Source of the DNA: Clostridia bacterium
Lineage (GTDB): Bacteria > Bacillota > Clostridia > Oscillospirales > CAG-272
Assembly (NCBI GenBank): GCA_017451735.1
Contig: JAFTNU010000026.1
Span: forward strand, 1-33,066
Length of the DNA: 33,066 nucleotides
Direction: 5' to 3'
The translations under genes and the position numbers were made by a program. Shown here one piece after another: positions 15,922 to 24,760 of the stretch. How positions within the stretch are numbered: position 1 is the stretch's first letter; each line of letters opens with the position of its first letter. The notes under the pieces are model-generated. The model was given only the letters and a program-made list of their open reading frames with translations. It searched no databases and had not been told where the DNA came from.

Positions 15922-16833
15922 ATGAAAACCAGTCTTGTCATTATGGCGGCAGGGATCGGTTCACGGTTCGGGGGCGGCATCAAGCAGTTGGAGCCGGTGG
16001 GGCCGAACGGGGAGATCATTATGGATTATTCGATCCACGACGCGCTGGAGGCGGGCTTTGACCGGGTCGTTTTCATCATCCGTCGGGATCTGGAGGCGGA
16101 TTTCCGCACCATCATCGGGGAGCGGATCGAAAGGATCTGCCCGGTTGCTTATGCATTTCAGGAAAAAGAGGATCTGCCCAAGGGCTTTACCTGTCCCGCG
16201 GGTCGGACCAAGCCCTGGGGAACGGGGCAGGCGGTGCTTTCCTGCCGCGGTATTGTGAACGAGCCCTTTCTGGTCATCAATGCCGATGACTATTACGGCA
16301 AGGAGGGATTCCGCATCGCCCATGACTTTTTGGTGGCCAACGGTATGAGAAAAGGCAGCTTTTGCATGCCGGGATTCATTTTGAAAAATACTCTGAGCGA
16401 TAACGGCGGTGTCTCCCGCGGCATTTGCCGCGTGGATGCCGCAGGAAATCTGACCGGAGTGACCGAGACCCACGGCCTGGTGCGTGACGGTCGGGGAGCC
16501 GCCGTGGAAAAGGAGGGCATGCGGGTGCCTGTCGACCCCGACTCCATCGTTTCAATGAATATGTGGGCTCTGACTCCCGATTTTCTCGACGAGCTGGCTG
16601 TGGGCTTTGCCGAATTCCTGGACGCCCTGCCCGCAGGTGAGCTGAAGGCCGAATATCTTCTGCCCACGGTCATCGACGGAATGATCAAGGCGGGAAAGGC
16701 CACTGTCCGCGTGCGACCCACCCATGATCGCTGGTTCGGCGTGACCTATCGGGAGGATAAGGCATCGGTGGTCAAGGCCTTTGAGGAGCTGTACGCCGCA
16801 GGAGTCTACCAAGCCGATTTATACGCCAAATAA
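15922..16833 (+). CDS. Sugar nucleotidyltransferase-like protein
   Basis: A 303-residue GT-A-fold nucleotidyltransferase. The N-terminal MAAGIGSRFGGGIKQLEPVG is the GxGxRF nucleotide-binding loop followed by the conserved Lys. KPWGTGQAVL contacts the base, and NADDYYG is the metal-binding Asp region. Members activate sugar phosphates with UTP, CTP or another NTP for cell-wall or surface glycan synthesis. It is monocistronic with its own promoter and terminator. The substrate cannot be assigned. Confidence 0.88.
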   Translation: MKTSLVIMAAGIGSRFGGGIKQLEPVGPNGEIIMDYSIHDALEAGFDRVVFIIRRDLEADFRTIIGERIERICPVAYAFQEKEDLPKGFTCPAGRTKPWGTGQAVLSCRGIVNEPFLVINADDYYGKEGFRIAHDFLVANGMRKGSFCMPGFILKNTLSDNGGVSRGICRVDAAGNLTGVTETHGLVRDGRGAAVEKEGMRVPVDPDSIVSMNMWALTPDFLDELAVGFAEFLDALPAGELKAEYLLPTVIDGMIKAGKATVRVRPTHDRWFGVTYREDKASVVKAFEELYAAGVYQADLYAK

Positions 16834-16842
16834 GAATAAAGT

Positions 16843-16887
16843 GTGACTGCTTTGTGCCTTTTGTTGCAAAAAGCAGTCACTTTTTTT
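16843..16887 (+). terminator. Terminator of the nucleotidyltransferase gene
   Basis: An 11-bp stem, GTGACTGCTTT (16843-16853) with AAAGCAGTCAC (16870-16880), followed by seven T residues. Confidence 0.93.
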
Positions 16888-16904
16888 GCTTTTTTGTGTC
16901 TTTC

Positions 16905-16933
16905 TTGACAATGCCATAGAGATATGTTAAAAT
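16905..16933 (+). promoter_or_regulatory. Promoter of the SPFH/metal-ATPase operon
   Basis: TTGACA (16905-16910), a 17-bp spacer, TAAAAT (16928-16933). A GCGCGC-ATC-GCGCGC hairpin (16954-16968) sits in the short leader, abutting the GGAAGGAG ribosome site, and could limit translation of the first gene. Confidence 0.85.
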
Positions 16934-16981
16934 AAAATATATAAAATTCCCATGCGCGCATCGCGCGCGGAAGGAGACCAA

Positions 16982-18847
16982 ATGGAACAACAAAAAAAGA
17001 AACCCATCGCACCGCCGCGGCTTGCGGCCCTTCTCACGGGCATCAGCCTGGGTGCGTGCGGGGCGGGATGCGTGTTGCTTTACACCATGACCGCCTATCT
17101 GCCCCTCTTGCTTGCGGGGATTATGCAAGCTCTGCCGGCCTTGATCAATCTGCTGCTGCTCATTCCCATGGGCAAAAAACGGGAGGAACCGAAGCCGCCT
17201 GCCGCCCCTCCCGCGGCTGCTGCTGCGGATATTGCCCCCGGTGACGTTGGCACGGCGGAGGGAACACGCAAAAAGCGGCACCGTATTCGCCATGCTGTGA
17301 AGCATCTCCCCCGACGCATGGGGCAGGGAATGCACCGATTGTGGCGGGATTCCCGCAGTCATATCCTGGTGCTTTCGATCCTTGGGCTGACGGTGGGCGC
17401 CAATGTCTTCTTTTGGTTTATGGCAAAGGGCAGTACATCCTCCTTTGCCTTGGGCTACCATATCCCCGTGATCCTGGTGGCGATGTTCGTTCTGTTCATC
17501 GTGCTGGACAAATGGTGCAAGCACGCGGGGGACGATCACCGTGAAAATCTGACCGAGGATCGGACGGAGCACGGCGAAGACGTCAGGACCGATCTGTACC
17601 ATCAGGCCGTTCTGCACGGCCTGCGAGGTGCTCTTGCGGCGGGAAAGGCCGCACAGCTGATCCTATCCGTGGCCTTGATGATCAAGCTGCTGGGCTATAC
17701 CGATCTTGTCAAGGTGGCGGTGGTGCTGGTCTCCCTGCTTTTTGCTTACGAGACGGTGTTTCTGCTCATTTCCCTTGGGGTGCGTGTGATCCGACATGAG
17801 CTTTCCACCGCCCCCGAGCTGTCCATTCCCATGCCGGGGCTTGGAGGCGAGGATCTGGGCGTGCTTTCCTACCTGGAAAAGAACACGGGCATTACCATGC
17901 GGTCGCTCTGGAGCATCCGCCTGGTCAAGCAGATCCTGCCCTATGCCGCCATGGCTGTGGTGTTGCTTTTGTGGGGATTCAGCGGTGTGGTGAAGATCGA
18001 GGCCTATCAGGAGGGCGCTCATTACCGCCTGGGATGCCTGCAGGAGGAGACCCTGAAGCCCGGACTGCACATGACCCTCCCCTGGCCCTTTGACACCGTG
18101 GAGGTCTACGATACCCGGGTGGTTAACGATCTGACCATCGGTTACCTTTCCGATGAGCGTGCCGACAATATCTGGACCGAAACCACGGGCACCGAGGAGT
18201 ACAAGCTGCTGCTGGGCGGCGGAAAGGAGCTGGTGTCGATCAATCTGCGGGTGGAATACCGCATCGATGATCTGCATACCTACCTGACCGGCAGCTCGTC
18301 ACCCGAGGCCCTGCTTCAGGCGGCCGCCTATGAGACCGTGACGGCAAGAACCATCGGCACCGATCTGAACACCCTGCTGGCGGTGGACCGTGCCGCCTTT
18401 GCCCAGAGCTTTAAGGAAGAGCTGATAGAGCGTACGGAGGTCCATCATACGGGACTGACGGTGGTGAGTGTGGTGCTGGAAAGCATCCATCCCCCCGTGG
18501 AGGTGGCGGCCATTTATCAGGAGCTGATCAGCGCCGAGATCCAGGCGGCACAGATCGTGCTGGAGGCGCAGGGCACCGCCGATGTGACCATTTCCGATGC
18601 CAATAATTATTACTATACCCAGATCAGTGAGGCCGAGGTGGATCAGTATGAGAGCCTGGCGGCGGCCCGTGCCGCAGTGGCCGAGTTTATGGCAAGCGTA
18701 GAGGCGGATAACGCCTATCGGGACGCTTACCGCTATTACAAATATCTGCAGGCGATCACCGAGGCCTATGCCGATGCCAAGATCGTGATCGTGGGCGACG
18801 GCGTCAATACCGAAAATATTTACATCGGCAATATCCCTCTTGGCTGA
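16982..18847 (+). CDS. Polytopic membrane protein fused to an SPFH/Band-7 domain (SPFH-1)
   Basis: A 621-residue protein. Residues about 14-62 form two spans, then a Pro/Ala-rich and Arg/Lys-rich cytosolic linker (about 64-125), two spans (about 127-176), an acidic/His linker, two more hydrophobic stretches (about 223-272), and a last span (about 317-336). An HflK/HflC-like SPFH domain follows (about 337-520: VKIEAYQEGAHYRLG, PGLHMTLPWPFDTVEVYDTR, SINLRVEYRIDD), and a helical tail rich in Ala/Glu. SPFH proteins form large membrane rings that cage or scaffold other membrane proteins. Typical HflK has one span, so the six-to-seven-span N-terminal region is unusual. GGAAGGAG sets the start at 16982; a frame-open GTG/ATG at 16952 lies in the leader. 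First of four co-directional genes. Confidence 0.82.
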   Translation: MEQQKKKPIAPPRLAALLTGISLGACGAGCVLLYTMTAYLPLLLAGIMQALPALINLLLLIPMGKKREEPKPPAAPPAAAAADIAPGDVGTAEGTRKKRHRIRHAVKHLPRRMGQGMHRLWRDSRSHILVLSILGLTVGANVFFWFMAKGSTSSFALGYHIPVILVAMFVLFIVLDKWCKHAGDDHRENLTEDRTEHGEDVRTDLYHQAVLHGLRGALAAGKAAQLILSVALMIKLLGYTDLVKVAVVLVSLLFAYETVFLLISLGVRVIRHELSTAPELSIPMPGLGGEDLGVLSYLEKNTGITMRSLWSIRLVKQILPYAAMAVVLLLWGFSGVVKIEAYQEGAHYRLGCLQEETLKPGLHMTLPWPFDTVEVYDTRVVNDLTIGYLSDERADNIWTETTGTEEYKLLLGGGKELVSINLRVEYRIDDLHTYLTGSSSPEALLQAAAYETVTARTIGTDLNTLLAVDRAAFAQSFKEELIERTEVHHTGLTVVSVVLESIHPPVEVAAIYQELISAEIQAAQIVLEAQGTADVTISDANNYYYTQISEAEVDQYESLAAARAAVAEFMASVEADNAYRDAYRYYKYLQAITEAYADAKIVIVGDGVNTENIYIGNIPLG

Positions 18848-18865
18848 TGAACGGAGGAGCGTAAG

Positions 18866-20065
18866 ATGAGTAAGAAAGCAAAGAAAAATAATCAAAAAAA
18901 GCGGGTGACCACTCCCGTCATACCCGAGCAGGCGGTGGAAGCACCGGCGCAGATGATGCAGGAGCCCGTGGCGGCCATCCCCGCCCCGGTCGGGGCGACA
19001 CCCGAGCAGAAGAAGGAGCGCTCGCCCCTTGGCGTGCGCATTGCCAAATACGCCACCACTCTTGTGGTGGTGCTGGTGCTGTTCTGGTTCGGATTTACCA
19101 CCGTGGTCAAGGAGGGCAACTGTGCCGTGATCCTGCGCTTCGGCGCCGTGCGGGAGGAGATCACCGAGGCGGGGCTCTACTTCAAGCTGCCCTGGCCCTT
19201 TGAGAGCGTTGTGACCTATGACGGTAAGCTGCAATGCCTGGAGGCCAACCGCCTGGAGACCACCACCAAGGACAAGCGCAATGTGATCATTCAGTCCTAT
19301 GTGGTCTGGGAGATCGACAATCCTGTGCTTTACCACAACAGCGTGGGCTCCCGTGGGGCGGTGGAATCCTACATCAACGATCAGATATTCAGCGCCACCA
19401 ACAGCGTGATGGGCGGCTATAATCTGACTGCCCTGGTCTCGCTGGATGCAGAGCAGATCCGGATCGATCAGATTCAGGAGGAGATCTTTACCAGGGTCCG
19501 TGACAACTGCCTTGCCAACTACGGTATCAACATCACCGATGTCAGCATTCTGCGTCTATCCTTGCCCGAGGCCAACCTGGACGCTGTCTTTGAGCAGATG
19601 CGGGCCGACAGACAGAAGGATATCGACATCATTCTGGCCAATGCCTATCTGGAGGCCAACAAGATCACCACCAAGGCGGACGCCGATGCGGCCGAGATCA
19701 CCGGACAGGGCGTGACCGATGCCGCCGCCATCAAGGCCGAGACCGAAAAGGCCGTGGCCAAGATCTATAACGATGCCCAGGCCGCCAACATCGACCTGTT
19801 CAAGTTCCTGAAAAATCTGGATGCGATGGTGGCCTCGGTCAACAGCAGCACCGTGCTGATCGTGGACGAGAACAAATATCCCTTCAATCTGCTCTTTGAT
19901 TATGCCGACTACACCACCGAGGGGACGGTCCTTTACGACCTTTCCTATATTCTCGAGCAGCTGGAGGAGCCCGATCGCACTGAGCTGATCAACGCCATTG
20001 CCGATCTGATCGAGCAGGCCGCAAGCAATGGAAGCGGTACCGAGGGCTCGGGTACGGGTACATAA
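18866..20065 (+). CDS. SPFH/Band-7 membrane protein, HflC-like (SPFH-2)
   Basis: A 399-residue protein. A basic, Lys-rich N terminus (1-15) and a Pro/Ala linker precede one span (about 57-76, TTLVVVLVLFWFGFTTVV). By the positive-inside rule the rest is outside, as in HflC. The SPFH domain begins VKEGNCAVILRFGAVREEI and contains GLYFKLPWPFESVVTYDGKL and KRNVIIQSYVVWEI. A long helical region follows (AEITGQGVTDAAAIKAETEK), which in HflC builds the ring wall, and then a Gly/Ser/Thr tail. GGAGGA precedes the ATG. It is 18 bases after SPFH-1 and 9 bases before SPFH-3. Confidence 0.88.
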   Translation: MSKKAKKNNQKKRVTTPVIPEQAVEAPAQMMQEPVAAIPAPVGATPEQKKERSPLGVRIAKYATTLVVVLVLFWFGFTTVVKEGNCAVILRFGAVREEITEAGLYFKLPWPFESVVTYDGKLQCLEANRLETTTKDKRNVIIQSYVVWEIDNPVLYHNSVGSRGAVESYINDQIFSATNSVMGGYNLTALVSLDAEQIRIDQIQEEIFTRVRDNCLANYGINITDVSILRLSLPEANLDAVFEQMRADRQKDIDIILANAYLEANKITTKADADAAEITGQGVTDAAAIKAETEKAVAKIYNDAQAANIDLFKFLKNLDAMVASVNSSTVLIVDENKYPFNLLFDYADYTTEGTVLYDLSYILEQLEEPDRTELINAIADLIEQAASNGSGTEGSGTGT

Positions 20066-20074
20066 GGTGGCTGT

Positions 20075-21124
20075 ATGAAAAAGCAGAAAACACTACTTGC
20101 CGACGTATTGGAAACGGTGACCAAGTATTTCCTCATCCTGGTTGCCGTCGTCGTGCTGGTGATCCTCCTTTCGGGCATACGTGTCGTGGAAAGCGGAAAC
20201 GTGGCCCTGGTACTGCGGTTCGGCAGGCTGGTGGGGGACACCTATGAGGAGCAGGTCCATGAGCCGGGACTGCTGTTTGCGTTCCCGTATTTCATTGACG
20301 AGGTGATCACCATTCCCTCGGGAAATGTCATCGAGCAGACTGTGACCACCCATTACACCGGAGAGGGGAATATCGTTGCCTGCGAGGGCGGATATCTCAT
20401 CACCGGTGACCAGAATATCGCCGTGGTCTCGGCCTCGGTGAAGTATGTGGTCTCCGATCCCGTGGCCTATGCCCTGCACGTGGGGGATATCTCCTCCCTG
20501 ATCAATGTTACGGTCAGTACCGCCATGGTCAATGAGGCCTCCGGTATGGATGTGGATGACATTCTGACCTCGGGGAAGGATGCCTTTGCCACCAATGTGA
20601 TGGAATTTGCAGGCGAGAAATTGGAGCTGGTGGGTGCGGGCGTCACCATAACCTCCCTGGAGCTGACCCAGGTCTCCATGCCCGAGGAGGTGCGGGAGAC
20701 CTATGAGCTGGTGAACGCCGCCTCGGTTCAATCCGAGACCGTTCTGGAGCGGGCGGAGCAGTACCGTGAAAATCTCATTCCGCAGGCTGAATCCGAGGCC
20801 AATGTTCTGATCTCCGAGGCACGCTCGGAGCAATCCCTCAAGATCGGTGCCGCAAACAGTGATCTTGCGGAATTCTGGGGCGTCTGGCAGGAGCTGAAGC
20901 CTGTGCGCGAGCAGATCTATGCCGACAATGCCGCGGCCCACGGTCACGGAGAAACACCTCCCGCCGGTGCGGCCGACGGCTGTGCGGAATGTGAAAAAGA
21001 ATATGACATTGCCAAGGAATCTGTTTACGTCCGTCTGTACACCGATAAATTCTCCAAGGCCATCGGTAAGATTGGCAAGGTGATCATGGATGACGGGGAC
21101 AGCAAGATCTTTTTGAATCCGTAA
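20075..21124 (+). CDS. SPFH/Band-7 membrane protein, HflK-like (SPFH-3) with HxH and CxxC motif
   Basis: A 349-residue protein. One N-terminal span (about 18-36, YFLILVAVVVLVILLSGIRV), then an SPFH domain (VVESGNVALVLRFGRLV, EPGLLFAFPYFIDEVITIP, ISASVKYVVSDPVAY-like strand), then a helical tail (ENLIPQAESEANVLISEARS). Near the C terminus is a segment HGHGE (His289, His291) followed by CAEC (Cys303, Cys306), absent from the other two SPFH proteins and possibly metal-binding. AAGGTGG precedes the ATG. The stop is 12 bases before the metal ATPase start. Confidence 0.85.
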   Translation: MKKQKTLLADVLETVTKYFLILVAVVVLVILLSGIRVVESGNVALVLRFGRLVGDTYEEQVHEPGLLFAFPYFIDEVITIPSGNVIEQTVTTHYTGEGNIVACEGGYLITGDQNIAVVSASVKYVVSDPVAYALHVGDISSLINVTVSTAMVNEASGMDVDDILTSGKDAFATNVMEFAGEKLELVGAGVTITSLELTQVSMPEEVRETYELVNAASVQSETVLERAEQYRENLIPQAESEANVLISEARSEQSLKIGAANSDLAEFWGVWQELKPVREQIYADNAAAHGHGETPPAGAADGCAECEKEYDIAKESVYVRLYTDKFSKAIGKIGKVIMDDGDSKIFLNP

Positions 21125-21136
21125 GGGGAGGGTAGC

Positions 21137-23056
21137 ATGGAAAATATCAATAACATGGCCAAAAACAGCCTGCAAGCCCTTTCCCGCGACAATCTGACCG
21201 ACGCGGGGCGGCGTAAGCTGACCAAGGATATCCTTTGCGGTGCCGCCACCCTGGCCTGTCTTGCGGTGGGTCTGATCTACACCTACATTTTGGGCAATCC
21301 TTATCCCATCGTGCCTCAGCTTCTTTACTTCATCGGCTTTCTGATTGAGGGGATCCCCGTGATCTTTACGGGCGTGAAGGGACTTTTCACCAAAAATCTC
21401 ACCAACGCCATGGAGATTCTGGTGGGCATCGCCATCATTGCCTGTGTATTCAATCAGGAGCTGATCCTGGCGTTGCTCATTCCGCTGATCCTCAATATTG
21501 CCCATCTGCTGGAGGAGCGTAGCATCATGGGCGGCCGTGATGTGATCGACGGCCTGAAAAAAATGCAACAGAATACCGCCGTGCTTTTGGTGAACGGCAC
21601 GGAGCAGGTGGTGGATGCCAAGACCCTGAGGGTGGGTCAGCAGATCGTCATCAAGCCGGGCTCGGGCATTCCCGTGGACGGTGTGGTGGTGACGGGCGAG
21701 ACCCATATCGACCAGAAGTCTCTGACGGGTGAGCCTCAGCCTGCCCATGTGTTTGCAGGTGAGGATGTTTATGCCGGTACCGTTAATCTGGACGGCAGGA
21801 TCGTGGTGGAGGTCAAAAAGGAGTATGTGGATACCTCCTTCTCCAAAATCCTGCAATTGCTTGAAAAATCCGAAAATATCTCGGCACCCGAATCCCGTAT
21901 CATGGACCGCTTTCTTGCCTACTATATTCCCTTCGTGCTGGGTGTGGCGGCCATTGTAGCCTTGATCTCCCGGGATGTGGCCCAGGCCATTGCGGTGCTG
22001 GTGGTCTCCTGCCCCTGCGGGCAGATGCTGGTCAGCTCCGCCCCGATGATCGCGGCTCTTTCCAAGGCCACCAAGCGGGGCGTGCTGATCAAAAATTCCA
22101 AATTTATCGAGGAATTGACCGAGATCGATACGGTGGTCTTTGATAAGACGGGCACGGTCACCAAGGGCGAGCTCGCCCTGACCGAGGCACTGACCTTCGG
22201 TGATATCGCTACAGACGAGTTGCTTGCCGTGGCGGCATCGGTGGCCGTGGCCTCGACCCACCCCGTATCCAAGGCCGCTGTGGAGTACATCGAGGCACGG
22301 CAGATCGCCTACAACAGGGAGCTGGAGGTCAAAGAGATCTCGGGCGGCGGCGTGGAGGGCACCGACGGCACTCATACCGTCCGCTTCGGACGGCGGGAGT
22401 GGATCGAGCAATGCGGCTGCTCCATCCCTGCGGATTTTGCCGAGCATACCGTGGGCAGTATCAGCTTTGTTTCCCTGGACGATCGGTTGCTGGGCGGCCT
22501 TTGCTTTGGCGATACCGTCCGCGAGGATGCCGCCAAAAGCGTGGAGGCCCTGCGCGAGCTGGGGGCCGAGCATACCGTGATCCTGACAGGCGACCGCGAG
22601 GAGCCCGCCAAGATCATCGGCGAGACGGTTGGTGTGGACGAGGTCTATGCCCGCTTGCTCCCTCAGGATAAGATGGAGCGCCTGCGCGCCCTTGGGGGCG
22701 ACGAGCACGGCGTGCTTGCCGTGGGCGACGGCATCAACGATGCCCTGGCCCTGCGCGAGGCCGATGTGGGCATTGCCATGGGCGCCATGGGATCCGATCT
22801 TGCCATCGAGTCGGCGGATATCGCCCTGATGAATAACAACCTGATGAATATCCCCTTTGTGGTGGATCTTGCCAAGCAGACACGGCGGATCATCTATCAG
22901 AACCTGGGGCTTTCCATTACCATCAGTGTGCTGATGATCGCCCTGTCGGCATTCGGCGTGATCAGCGCCCTGGCGGGCTCGATCTTCCACAACTTCGGTG
23001 CCTTTGCGGTGCTGATCAACAGCTCCCGCATCCTGCGCTCCGAGTCGAAATATTAA
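21137..23056 (+). CDS. Heavy-metal-type P1B ATPase without an N-terminal metal-binding domain
   Basis: A 639-residue ATP-driven metal transporter. The first ~30 residues are cytosolic with no HMA domain; paired spans follow. The metal-site helix carries SCPCGQM (Cys292-Pro-Cys294), where most family members have CPCAL. The actuator motif is LTGEP, the phosphorylation site DKTGTVTKG has Asp336, the P1B-specific His-Pro is His375-Pro376, and the hinge is GDGIND (530-535). The last span segment includes HNFGAFAVLINSSRIL, with His-Asn where zinc pumps have Asp. The CPC site implies soft or transition metal transport; zinc, copper, manganese and others remain open. It is the last gene of the SPFH operon and is followed by a terminator. 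Confidence 0.93.
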   Translation: MENINNMAKNSLQALSRDNLTDAGRRKLTKDILCGAATLACLAVGLIYTYILGNPYPIVPQLLYFIGFLIEGIPVIFTGVKGLFTKNLTNAMEILVGIAIIACVFNQELILALLIPLILNIAHLLEERSIMGGRDVIDGLKKMQQNTAVLLVNGTEQVVDAKTLRVGQQIVIKPGSGIPVDGVVVTGETHIDQKSLTGEPQPAHVFAGEDVYAGTVNLDGRIVVEVKKEYVDTSFSKILQLLEKSENISAPESRIMDRFLAYYIPFVLGVAAIVALISRDVAQAIAVLVVSCPCGQMLVSSAPMIAALSKATKRGVLIKNSKFIEELTEIDTVVFDKTGTVTKGELALTEALTFGDIATDELLAVAASVAVASTHPVSKAAVEYIEARQIAYNRELEVKEISGGGVEGTDGTHTVRFGRREWIEQCGCSIPADFAEHTVGSISFVSLDDRLLGGLCFGDTVREDAAKSVEALRELGAEHTVILTGDREEPAKIIGETVGVDEVYARLLPQDKMERLRALGGDEHGVLAVGDGINDALALREADVGIAMGAMGSDLAIESADIALMNNNLMNIPFVVDLAKQTRRIIYQNLGLSITISVLMIALSAFGVISALAGSIFHNFGAFAVLINSSRILRSESKY

Positions 23057-23060
23057 ATAC

Positions 23061-23104
23061 AATAAAATTCCCGCTAAGGCATTTGCCTTAGCGGGAATTT
23101 TATT
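23061..23104. terminator. Bidirectional terminator between convergent operons
   Basis: A perfect 20-bp stem (23061-23080 with 23085-23104, loop ATTT) with A/T-rich ends on both sides. It ends the SPFH/ATPase operon on the plus strand and the ABC exporter operon on the minus strand. Confidence 0.93.
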
Positions 23105-23114
23105 TGCGGCAAGA

Positions 23115-24755
23115 TTATCTCCGCCCTCGCTCCACAAACAGCGGCGATACCAGCAGAGAAATACCGGCGATGCCCAGATTGACCAGCACGGTCAGCAGGG
23201 CAAAGAGGATCAGCTGATCCAAGGCGAAGCCGAGAATGATCAGTACCGCCGCGGGAGCAAGCCCGAAATAGATGAACATGATCTGGATCACCGATTTGAT
23301 GGTTTGGGACAGCCCCGTGGAGAGGGAAAGGTCAATGAACATGCCGATGCCGTCCGAATAGGCGCCAAGTGAGACCACCACCAAGAACCACACAAGGACG
23401 GTGAGGGGTGCGGGGCGCAGGAGCAGTGCCGCCACCAGAAAGGCGGGGAGCAGATCCAGCGCGCTGTTGACCACGCCCGCCGCAAAGGAGAAGAACACCT
23501 TGCGGTGCGCCGTGTCGGGCACCAGGAAGAAGGTTTCCTGGGAAATATCCTGCGAAATGGGATTGCCAAGAGAGCGGAAGAAGGCAAAGCCGCCCAGAAC
23601 GATGGCGACGGCGGGGAAGAAGTCGGCTTTGATCACCAAAAGCATCAGCAGACAGACGCCCAGAGCCGTGACTAAATAGGTCTCGGAGGTCTTGGTAAAG
23701 ATGCGGAGGTGGGCGAAGCGGAAGCGGTTGTACATCGCCTTGTGGAAGTAGACCGTGGCGCCCGCGCCCCGGTTCAAGCCGTCGCGGCGCAGCGTGTCGT
23801 TGCGGTCCTTCTTTCGCTTTTGCAGCTGGGGCTTGGCGCTTTGCATCTGCGCCTGCTTTTCGGCGGTCTCCTCCGAGCGCGCCATGGCGTCCTCATAGAA
23901 ATCCGCCTTGATGCGCCAGATGATCAAAACCAGCGCCACGGCAAGCAGAAGCAGTGCCAATGCCGAGAGCAGAGCCCCCGCCACGTTGCCCTCCATGGCG
24001 TAAAGCACCAGACCCTTGAGCCAGCCCCATACGGGGATGTAGCGGGTAAAGGGACCGTTGAAATACTCCAATGCCCCGTTGAAATAGTTGGCGGAGTGCT
24101 GTGCCCACAGATAGTAGCCTGCGCCGATCAGGAGCAGTGCCGTCCACAGGCAGGGACGCAGATAACGCTTGACCGACGGCTTGGTGGAGCTGACGGTATA
24201 AAGGAGCACCGAGATCAGCTTGGCGTAGATCATCAGCAGCAGCCAGGCGCCCAGCATGGCAAAAACGGTGCCCGCACCCAGCCCCAGATTCAGTACCAGA
24301 TTGGGGATCTGGAATAAAAGATAAATGGTGGCGATGATTGAGGTGCCCGCCTGCATGATGAGACGAAAGAGCAGCACCGATTGGGGCTTCATGGGCGCGG
24401 GGAAGAGTAGATTGACGTCTGCCATCAGAAAGATGGAGCCGCCGTTTTTGTCGGCCAGCGCCACGCTGAAGGCGAGCACGAAAAGGACGATGGCACCGAC
24501 TGCCAGCTCCACGATGCCGTTCGTCTGCTCCTCGGTCAGGGTCCATTCCTCTGCGGCCTCCTCCTCGGGGAGCACCTCCTCGTATTCCTCCTCGGGAATG
24601 TCCTCCTCAAAGAGCGAGGCAAGCCCTGCGGCGCCCAGCCCGAACAGAAAGCCGATGCCGATGCAGACCACCAGAAAGATGGCGACCCAGGTGCGGAACA
24701 GCTTTTTGATCTGATTCTTGACCGCGCGGGTCATATAATAAAGGATCAGTCTCAT
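23115..24755 (-). CDS. ABC exporter membrane subunit (putative ABC exporter family)
   Basis: A 546-residue integral membrane protein with about 12 spans in two halves separated by a basic cytosolic loop (KAQMQSAKPQLQKRKKDRND). The loop after the first span is strikingly acidic (EEDIPEEEYEEVLPEEEAAE). It belongs with the large bacterial exporter permeases that pair with a separate ATP-binding subunit; the conserved string around ADVNLLFPAPMKPQSVLLFR is typical. ATG at 24755 is preferred because GGAG lies eight bases upstream; a GTG at 24764 overlaps the stop of the ATPase gene (GTGA). The cargo is unknown. Confidence 0.85.
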   Translation of the reverse strand: MRLILYYMTRAVKNQIKKLFRTWVAIFLVVCIGIGFLFGLGAAGLASLFEEDIPEEEYEEVLPEEEAAEEWTLTEEQTNGIVELAVGAIVLFVLAFSVALADKNGGSIFLMADVNLLFPAPMKPQSVLLFRLIMQAGTSIIATIYLLFQIPNLVLNLGLGAGTVFAMLGAWLLLMIYAKLISVLLYTVSSTKPSVKRYLRPCLWTALLLIGAGYYLWAQHSANYFNGALEYFNGPFTRYIPVWGWLKGLVLYAMEGNVAGALLSALALLLLAVALVLIIWRIKADFYEDAMARSEETAEKQAQMQSAKPQLQKRKKDRNDTLRRDGLNRGAGATVYFHKAMYNRFRFAHLRIFTKTSETYLVTALGVCLLMLLVIKADFFPAVAIVLGGFAFFRSLGNPISQDISQETFFLVPDTAHRKVFFSFAAGVVNSALDLLPAFLVAALLLRPAPLTVLVWFLVVVSLGAYSDGIGMFIDLSLSTGLSQTIKSVIQIMFIYFGLAPAAVLIILGFALDQLILFALLTVLVNLGIAGISLLVSPLFVERGRR

Positions 24756-24760
24756 GGCGG

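Noticed and set aside
20093..23137. A 1014-residue minus-strand open frame
   Set aside because: It is the opposite-strand shadow of SPFH-3 and the metal ATPase; it is rich in His, Gly and Gln with no domain, and the plus-strand genes have clear motifs and ribosome sites.
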